Shown here piece by piece: positions 56,788 through 64,000 of a stretch of 64,000 nucleotides of DNA (position 1 is the stretch's first letter; the number at the start of each line of letters is the position of its first letter). Source of the DNA: Roridomyces roridus (lineage: Eukaryota; Basidiomycota; Agaricomycetes; Agaricales; Mycenaceae); assembly GCA_029378245.1 (NCBI GenBank), contig JARKIF010000007.1:558001-622000 (forward strand), given 5' to 3'. The notes below the pieces were generated by a model. That model was not told the DNA's origin, did not search any database, and was given only the letters and a program-made list of their open reading frames with translations. Made by a program: the position numbers and the translations under genes.

Positions 56788-57869
56788 ATGTCAGACTCAG
56801 CTCCCTCCGCGAAAAGAAAAAGAACGGAGGGGCCTACTGCCGAAACAGCTACACCGCCGACTCGCTCTCCTATCTAGAAGCCCTTTGGGGACATCGTCCT
56901 GCAGGCAGAATCTACCCAATTCCGTGTCAATCGAGATGTTCTGGCGACCCAGTCCTCTGTGTTCGCGGACATGTTCTCTGTGCCACAGCCTCCCAACGAG
57001 CCGACCGTAGATGGATGCCCCGTCGTGATTCTTTCCGGTGACAGCGCAGAGGATTGGGAACTGCTCATTCAAATCCTATACGAACCGTAAGGCCGCGATC
57101 TTACTTGGACTTCTTTTGAATGTCCCCCAGATTCGATGATAAAGAGATGCGACCCTTCGAAGAAATTGCGGCCATGCTTCGACTAGGCCGGAAGTACGGA
57201 TTTTCCGCCGCCGAAGCCAATGCGGTCCGACGTATCCATTGGGAATTCCTCATTACTCTTGCTGCTTGGGACAAGTCTTCGGCTTCCTTCATACGGGTAG
57301 ACTTCTATGAAGGACTTGTTGCCGATATCTTGAATTTGGCGCATGAGTTTGGGCTCAATTCCAGCATTCCTGCAATCGCATTTTGTTGCTTGGATATGTA
57401 CTCCCTGGTGGGCTTTCACTTTGTTCAGCTTTTTAACGCTCACTAAAACATCCCTCAGGATCGCATTCTTACTGGGATGAAGCGACCCGACTCATCCCGT
57501 ATCGTGCTTCACCCGGATGTCGAGAAAATGCTAGCCGTTGGTTTGGCACGGATCATGGGCTTTCAATACACGTCCTGGTCTTGGGTGGACAATGAAGAGG
57601 TCGTCCCCACAAGCTCGTGTACAAACCGAGCTAGATGCGAGCTTGGGATCAAACGGCTTCGTCGCTGGTGCATGTCCAATGCACGGTTCGATGGGCCCGC
57701 CTGTTTCATGCTCTCAACTTGGCCTGCCAATTCTTTCTCTGGTCGTTTCTGTGGCTACTGCGACGACACTGCCCAAAATGCTTTCAACGCTCGGCGTGTT
57801 AAAGGATGGGAAGCCCTCCCATCTTTCTTCGGACTTGCGAAGTGGGATGAGTTGAAGGATGTGGAGTAG
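56788..57869 (+). pseudogene. BTB-domain protein, copy 1, with an early stop
   Basis: A basidiomycete BTB/POZ protein, usually a protein-protein interaction module. ATG 56788 starts MSDSAPSAKRKRTEGP, but the frame hits TAG at 56875-56877 where copy 2 has TGG (Trp) just before KPFGDIVLQ. The rest is open: FRVNRDVLATQSSVFADMF is the BTB core, then ILYEP, intron, RFDDKEMRPFEEIAAMLRLG, ANAVRRIHWEF, and a last exon ending FFGLAKWDELKDVE at 57869. A shorter product could start at an internal Met but would lose the first BTB strand. It lies just upstream of antiporter copy B. Confidence 0.75.
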
Positions 57870-58325
57870 TGGTGCGTTTATGTTCCAGACGAGAATTCAT
57901 CAACTTATCTGTTCTCATAATACTACCCAGATATTATTGCTGCCTCAGTACTCGGTACTCATGAGTCATAACATGCATACTTTGTACAGTCTCATCTAAT
58001 CCTTGAAAAGTCGAATCAAGTTCATTCAATTCGTGAGCCACTACCCTCGGGCCTCGCGAACTACTTACTGTTCATACAGTACTTATCGTCACTGACCTTT
58101 CTCAATTTTTTCGCCAACAATTCGCCAAACCTTTCAATCAGATGCAGCTTTTTCCGCAAAACGGTGAACAACTCCCATATCTGGAACCCTTCTGGCGGCA
58201 TTTGGTGACATCGTTCATCTCACAAGACCGCCGCACTAAACACCCGCCGCTCCGCGGCCGGAGTTATAACTCGGATTTTGTTTGGTCCACCCGTTCGAAG
58301 CGTTCTCGCTACCACCACAAGGTCC
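57870..58325. other. Intergenic region before antiporter copy B
   Basis: Probable promoter of the antiporter. The last part is similar to the region upstream of copy A. No gene is supported. Confidence 0.4.
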
Positions 58326-60771
58326 ATGGCAACGTCCCCAGCCCAACACGAGGCGGAAACCCCCGGCAACGCTGGGCCCAACATCCAACTGACCGACCAG
58401 ACGAATCTGTTACCATTCAGACGACTCCTCCCCACCTTCCTCGGCCTCGGGCTTTGCATCGTCGTTTCTACGCTGGATTCTGTTATCGTCTCCACCGCAC
58501 TTCCCAAGATCTCAGCTGCGTTTAAAGCGGGCTCTGTCATCTCCTGGGTGCCCTCCGCGTATCTCTTGACTTCGACGTGCTTTCTGCCACTTTATGGTCG
58601 GTTCTCCGATATATTTGGCCGAAAAAACGCTCTGTGTCTTGCCATGGCCTTGTTCATGATTGGGAACTTGATCGCTGGGTTCTCAAAGACGATCCTGCAG
58701 CTGATTGTCTTCAGAGGGTATTAAACGATTCATGATATCGGAATTGCGTCTTATATTCGCAGATTCGCAGGTGCGGGCGGTGGTGGCATCATGAGTATGG
58801 TTCAAATCGTTGTATCCGACCTCGTCAGCCTCCGCGAAAGGTGCGCACACTCTGTCATCGACATCGAGCGAACTGAAAAAAAATGCAGAGGAAAATACCA
58901 AGGCATTATTGGAGGGGGTACGTATCTGGTTCTCCGCGGAAGCCATTCCTGATTCTCGTCCAAGTCGTGGCCGTCGGCTACGCGATTGGTCCGGTCATCG
59001 GCGGCGCTCTCTCCCAGAACGTCGGCTGGCATGTGCGTGTTCATGAAATTCCTACACGTGCGTTTTTACCGAGTTCTCAGTGGTGTGTTTGGGTCACCAT
59101 TCCTGTCTCATTCGTCGCCACCTGCGTCGTTGTTTTCCTTCTCCCTCTAAAGCCCGTTCAAGGGGAAATTCGCAGGTAAGGGTTCGCTCTGCCCATGGCA
59201 TAAACGCCGCTCATCCAGCGACAGTAAACTTCTCGCCGTAGACTACCTCGGAGCATTGCTGACTCTGGGCGGATGTGCGTCATTGATGCTGCCCCTCGTA
59301 TGGGTACACTCCTTCTTTCTATAACTAGTTGAGCCGTTCCGACGCTTTCGCAGGGTGGTGCAATCTTTCCATGGAAATCTTCAATCGTTCTTGGGCCTTT
59401 CATCTCCAGCTTCGCCGTCTTTGCGCTCTTCTGTTTGTGGGAATGGAGAGGGGCGAGGCTTCCTATCGTCCCCAGTAAGCTATCTTCCTTCTTCCGCAGC
59501 TAAAGCTAATCAAGCCCCAAGTGTATATTTTCAAGCACTCGACCGTCTCGGGTGTGTTTGTAGGTAAGTACTGTTCCCTGTCGTAAATCCCTCCGTTCAA
59601 CGTTTTCCAGCCATGTTTGTAAAGTATGTCTTCGTTTCCTTCCTTTACGAGATCTAAAATAATTACAGCGGCTTTGTATTCTTCTCCACCCTCTACTATC
59701 TCCCGCAATTCTTCCAACTCAGCCTTGGTTACGATCCTCTTCAAGCCGGTACTAATTTCTCCCCTGTTCTTTGGAACGACTCTCAACTAATGTAGCTGTA
59801 TTTCTTGTACCGCTACTCGTTACGCTGATCATCATCAATTGGGCAGCGGTGTGTATCCCGAGTCTCACATCGTCCCTCATTCCTCACTATATAAAGGGTA
59901 TGCTTGTGAGTTTTACGGGCCACTACAGAGTGAGTTGTTTCTTGTCATCATTTCATACATCATAGTAAAGCGGCACCCAGACCATTGTATATGTGGGATT
60001 CGGCGTTTGGTCCATCGCATGCGGTTGTGTATCCACCATCCGGCCGGGCACTTCGAAAGGCGTGTTGGTGGCGTACATGATGCTTGCGGGGATTGGAGGT
60101 GGTCAGACGATGCGTGAGTTGAATCATTTAGATCCTTCGGCTGAGATGTTGACTTGGAACAGAAACGACGATGGTCGCCGTCCAAGCGAGCGTTGCAAGA
60201 CGCGACATGTCGGTCGTAACAGCCATGCGGAATGTACGTATGCATACTTCCCACAGTTCAAAGCTAATGGTTCAATTAGTTTTTGCGTCTATTAGGCGGC
60301 ACCCTGTCCCTCGCCGTCGCTTCCACGCTAATCAACAACAACCTCCGCACCGCCATGGACAACCTCTCCATCTCCCCCTCCCTCATCAAACAAATCATCG
60401 ACGACCCCACGATTCTGCACAATCCCACTAGCGTCGGGCTCTCCTCCACCGACGGCACGGATATCCTGTACCACGGATACACCAAAGGCTTCAGCTCGCT
60501 CTTCATTATGAACGCGGCCCTGACAGCGTTTGCGACCTGTGTGAGTGTGGTGTTTATCAAACACAAGGAGCTGTCGAGGGGGGATGAGGAGGCATTGAGA
60601 CAGAAAGCGATTCGGGAGGAGGTTGAGAGGAAGATGAAGAAGCAGCAGAAGCCGGGGAAGAGTGGAGCGGCGACTCCCGTTGGGGTGTCGGAGAGCGGAA
60701 TTGCGGCGGCCAGGGAGGAGGAAGGGTTGGAGATGGCTGAACTCGGGAAGAAGGGGGTTGAGGATGTGTAG
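58326..60771 (+). CDS. MFS drug:H+ antiporter (DHA2-like), copy B, complete
   Basis: The complete paralogue of the gene at the left edge. ATG 58326 starts MATSPAQHEAETPGN. Motif A (LYGRFSDIFGRK), GAGGGGIMSMVQIVVSDLV and GYAIGPVIGG (motif C) are present, and downstream exons encode a continuing series of hydrophobic helices. About nine introns interrupt it at the same places as copy A. The last exon (from about 60296) starts with GGTLSLAVASTLI and ends in a hydrophilic Lys/Glu-rich cytosolic tail (EEVERKMKKQQKPG to KKGVEDV). It is expected to export toxic compounds; substrate unknown. BTB copies sit on both sides of it. Confidence 0.9.
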
Positions 60772-60901
60772 TATTGTTCTTTCTTCTAGAATGAAGTAGA
60801 GGTTCAGTTTGGGCTCAATCACGCGACTTTAGCTGACGCGTTAACCACGTGGTCGAGAGGCTTTGTTCCTAACCATCACCACTGACTCCGGAGTCCGAGC
60901 A

Positions 60902-61968
60902 ATGGACACAACTCCTGCCACCACCGGGAAAGAAATAAGAACGGAGGAATCTACTGGCACAACTACACTGACTCGCTCTCGTATTTGGAAGCCATTTGGA
61001 GACATCGTCCTCCAAGTCGAATCCACGCAGTTTCGTGTCAATCGAGACAGTCTCGCCGACCATTCCACCGTATTTGCCGACATGCTCTCCATTCCGCAGC
61101 CTCCCAGCGAGCCGGCTGTAGAGGGATGTCCAGTCGTGATTCTCTCTGGGGATAGTGCAAGGGATTGGGAGGCGTTTCTCGGATTCCTATACGACCCGTA
61201 AGACCGTCTTACTTTCCCTCAGCCCTCCAATCTTATTCTGAACAACAGATTCGCAGACCAAGAAGCCCTTTCTTTGGAGGTCATAGCAGCTATGCTTCGA
61301 TTGGGCAGGAAGTACGAGATCGCTGCCGCCGAAGCCAATGCGGTCCGACGTATCCACTTTGAATTTCCTAAGGACCTTGACGCCTGGGACAAGTGCTCAG
61401 CTCACTTTACGAAGATAGAGGACTACGACGGACTGCCTCTTGATATTTTGAAATTGGCCCAATTCAAGCATTCCCGCAATCGCATTTTGTTGCTTGGAAA
61501 TGCACTCTCTGGTATGTAGGCTTTCGTTTTTGTCTCGGCTTGTCTATGAATCTACAACACACAACTCAGGATTCTATTCTTACCGGAATGAAGCGCCCCG
61601 ACTCATCCCGCATCGTGCTTCCCCCGGACGTCGAGAAAATGCTGGCGATCGGCTTCGCGCGAATCATAGGCTTTCAACGCACATCTTGTTCCTGGTTGGA
61701 CGATGACAACGTCGTCCCCACAAGCTCGTGTACAGAAGGAGCTGAATGTGGTCTTGGGCTCAACAAGCTTCGTCGCTGGTGTACCTCGAATTCACAGGTC
61801 GACCTTTTTGTGCTCAAAAAGTGGCATGAGGGTTTAGATGATCATTTTTGTGTCGATTGCGAAGAGGCTGCTCAAGATGCCTTCAACGCCCATCGCGTTA
61901 AAGCATGGGATGCCCTCCCAACTTTCTTTGCACTTCCGAAGTGGGATGAGTTGAAGGATGAAAAATAA
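60902..61968 (+). pseudogene. BTB-domain protein, copy 2, with a 14-nt deletion
   Basis: ATG 60902 starts MDTTPATTGKEIRTEES, and the BTB core is intact (FGDIVLQVESTQFRVNRDSL, FADMLSIPQPPSEP, ILSGDSARDW, FLYDP). After the intron, IAAMLRLGRKYE and ANAVRRIHFEFP follow. At about 61459 the sequence GCCCAATTC lacks 14 nt relative to copy 1 (GCGCA-14 nt-ATTCC), shifting the frame. The last exon (LTGMKRPDSSRIVL to KWDELKDEK) is open but out of phase. A protein made here would be truncated after the BTB part. The two copies are therefore broken at different places. Confidence 0.72.
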
Positions 61969-62225
61969 ATAGTGGTGCTTTCATGTTCCAGACGAGGATT
62001 CATCGACTTACCCACTGCTCAGATGTGGTTGCGATCTCAGTGCTGTTAGCATGCGTCCAGTTGGTTGCCGTCGGAATCCTCGCGGATCTTTCAATGTGTA
62101 GATGTGTCACAAAGTACATTCAATTCTATGAGTCGCCACCCTCCCGAGCCTACTGTACATGTATGCATACAATGTCCGCTCAGATCCAACTCGATTTTCT
62201 ATTTTATCCCATGTTTTCTACTTTT

Positions 62226-63518
62226 TCAGTTTTTGATTTTAGGCAACATAAACTGGCGGCATGTGGGGAGACGCGTGAGAGGTGGGCACTGCGGCGGTTT
62301 CACGGGAGCGAGGACGCACTCGGACATGCTACCATCAGTCGAATCCTCAACTGGGGACGTCGGAGGTGTAGAGCATGTCGTGTCCGAGTCCGATGTGAAG
62401 AACGGAAGGGAGGAAGAAGAGTCCGAGGAAGAACTCGAGCCCTGGTTAATGGAAGAGGCCGAGCTGGTAGTGGCAGGCGCTGGAAGCTGCGGCGCGAACA
62501 CAGGGACGGAGGCTGGGCGAGGCGTCTTTTCGCAGTCGATCGACGGCGCAGTAACTTCCCACTCGCCAGTAGGCGTTGAAGACGGCACCTTGACACGGGT
62601 TGGCTGCACAGCGAAGCAATCGATGGCGTTCATCGCGTCGCGAAACTCTGCGAGAGTGGGGCGCTTCGATGCATCGGGGAAGAAGCACCACTCGAGCAAC
62701 TCGAATGTGGGTTGCGTGATGCCGGGGAATACTTGATAGAGATACTCGGCGTTTTCGCAGAAGGCAGCGAAATCCTCGTCGCTGAGCATGGCAGAATCCC
62801 AGGGCGTGGATTGAGATACCACTATGGCGAAGAGCATGCCCAGCGCCCAAAGGTCTGATTGACGCGTTGAATAGGATTCACGCGCGTGGTTCAGAGATTC
62901 TGGAGAAAGATGAGTACCGACCGCGAATAAAAACATGGAAATAAACGCACCTGGGCTCATGAACATCCGTGTACCGCACGCGTGGTCTGACCAGGCCTCC
63001 CGCGTCGACATTCCAAAGTCGGTCAGACGGATATTGGTGCCCGCCTCGTCGCAGAGGATGTTTTGGGGTTTGATATCGCGGTGCGAAACGCCGAGCTGGT
63101 GTAGGTGGTCGACGGCGTCAAGAATCTCACCGAAGACCTTTTTGATCTTCCGTGCGTCCCTGTGGAAGCAGCGATGGCGGAATAGGGCACCGTGAAAGTC
63201 GCCGCCGGGGCAGAGCTCGAGGACGACAAAGACGAAGTGGTCCTCCACAAATTGGCGGATGAGGGTGACGACGGATACGTGGTCGCTGAGGATGGTGTGA
63301 AGCTCGAGCTCCGCATCCTGCATCTCGGCGGTGCGAGAACCGGGCTCGTATGTCGGCATACATTTGACGGCGACGTATGCCTGGGTGCGGGAGTCCCAGG
63401 CCTTGTATACCTTGCCGTAGGCACCGATGCCCAGAATATTTAGGAGATGGATGGAGTCGTCGTCCACGGAGTAACCGGTGAGGTCAGGAAGGAGGGAGGA
63501 TATGGGTGTCGAAGGCAT
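62226..63518 (-). CDS. Serine/threonine protein kinase, Ran1/Ksp1-like
   Basis: ATG 63518 starts MPSTPISSLLPDLTGYS. The kinase domain is complete: LGIGAYGKVYKAWD (Gly loop), YVAVKCMP (Lys), HLHQLGVSHRDIKPQNIL (catalytic loop), IRLTDFGMST (DFG) and RMFMSPESLNH after removal of a 48-nt intron (about 62952-62905). That intron has no stop and is a multiple of three, so an unspliced RNA would still be read through, adding 16 residues next to the activation segment. The C-terminal 140 residues are a Ser/Pro/Thr-rich tail with long Ser runs. Assignment to the Ran1/Ksp1/Vhs1 group rests on general likeness. Confidence 0.85.
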   Translation of the reverse strand: MPSTPISSLLPDLTGYSVDDDSIHLLNILGIGAYGKVYKAWDSRTQAYVAVKCMPTYEPGSRTAEMQDAELELHTILSDHVSVVTLIRQFVEDHFVFVVLELCPGGDFHGALFRHRCFHRDARKIKKVFGEILDAVDHLHQLGVSHRDIKPQNILCDEAGTNIRLTDFGMSTREAWSDHACGTRMFMSPGAFISMFLFAVGTHLSPESLNHARESYSTRQSDLWALGMLFAIVVSQSTPWDSAMLSDEDFAAFCENAEYLYQVFPGITQPTFELLEWCFFPDASKRPTLAEFRDAMNAIDCFAVQPTRVKVPSSTPTGEWEVTAPSIDCEKTPRPASVPVFAPQLPAPATTSSASSINQGSSSSSDSSSSLPFFTSDSDTTCSTPPTSPVEDSTDGSMSECVLAPVKPPQCPPLTRLPTCRQFMLPKIKN

Positions 63519-64000
63519 AACTTGGGCGAAAGCAAAAGGCTTGAAGGGCGAAGTGAGATGCGTAAGTCGAAGGAAGTCTTGAATGGTGGGTGGTGGTAGA
63601 AGATGAAGAGTAGTTTGGCGAATGGGGGCGTCTCAGAAACTTATTGAAGTACTCGAATGCGAGACAGGGTGTGATCATTTGCTTCCGGGTCCGAGGTGGG
63701 AGGGTCAAGCGAGACATTTTGAGGTAGAGTCAAAGTAGCAGCAAGGACCATAGCGAAAGATGGTGGTATGAGAATACCCAGCCGTTGAGAGTACTGGTAG
63801 TGGACAAAAGAAACCTGGTGTTTTGACGTGATCCGACTCGTCACTCGTCTGTCAAACTCTCTCTTCTTCTTAGGGCTGCGGACCCGAACCGTAACGGTGA
63901 CGGCCGTCAATTTGACGGCATGAGACGGCTGTCAGCCGTCCCTGTCCCCGTCCCGTCAAACTGGGTCCAGACTTGCTGACGGGTCGGTTCGGCATCAAAA
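63519..64000. other. Kinase promoter and stacked palindromes at the right edge
   Basis: No gene is supported. From 63887 the sequence has three adjacent inverted repeats: ACCGTAACGGT, CCGTCAATTTGACGG (63904-63918) and GACGGCTGTCAGCCGTC (63924-63940, perfect 8-bp arms). More CCCGTCAAA and TGACGGG motifs follow to the edge. It may be the end of an inverted-repeat element continuing outside. Confidence 0.5.

Overview
The window comes from a mushroom-forming basidiomycete (Agaricomycetes). Genes are dense and split by many introns of about 45-60 nt with GT..AG ends. Several families are typical of that group: F-box-like leucine-rich proteins, BTB proteins, basidiomycete arrestin-like proteins and degenerate RIO/CK-like kinases. 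The retrotransposon is a chromodomain Ty3/gypsy element. Genus cannot be fixed; a Mycena-like genome is only a guess.

Left arm (1-11.3 kb): a drug:H+ antiporter running off the left edge, a Ser/Thr-rich GPI-anchored secreted protein, a short arrestin-like gene, mitochondrial methionyl-tRNA formyltransferase, a small coiled-coil protein, an F-box protein, dihydroxyacetone kinase and an endosomal/vacuolar Qa-SNARE. Central transposon island (about 13.3-29.5 kb): decayed coding remnants and a diverged tandem repeat; a 2.86-kb inverted-repeat DNA transposon with an exact 8-bp target duplication; a small repeat block with a tRNA-like Pol III promoter; a young chromovirus with two 163-bp LTRs and a 5-bp target duplication; and a second 3.08-kb inverted-repeat transposon with its own exact 8-bp duplication. 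The island is bracketed by two direct copies of a gene joining a helical N-terminal region to a glycine-rich tail.

Right arm (31-64 kb): glutamine:fructose-6-phosphate amidotransferase (chitin precursor supply), a kinase-like protein, a Ras-like GTPase without a recognisable G3 box, an NRPS-like adenylation-thiolation-condensation enzyme, a Zn2Cys6 regulator with a 6-nt micro-exon and an internal stop codon, a tandemly duplicated F-box/LRR gene, a Sec2-type Rab exchange factor, phosphopantothenate-cysteine ligase, a membrane-anchored aspartic protease, a Nudix hydrolase, two BTB genes flanking a second copy of the antiporter, and a Ser/Thr kinase.

The household genes serve unrelated core functions: mitochondrial translation start, triose use, CoA synthesis, secretion and endosomal fusion, and cell-wall hexosamine supply. 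The accessory parts show recent duplication and decay: antiporter copies at both ends in opposite orientation, BTB copies with different lesions, an F-box/LRR tandem with a truncated unit, and the Gly-rich pair around the island. The most unusual material is the pair of related inverted-repeat transposons, the Gly-rich gene pair and the NRPS-like gene with its neighbouring, apparently broken regulator. Coordinates of CDS entries span introns; exon borders were placed by eye from splice signals and family conservation.
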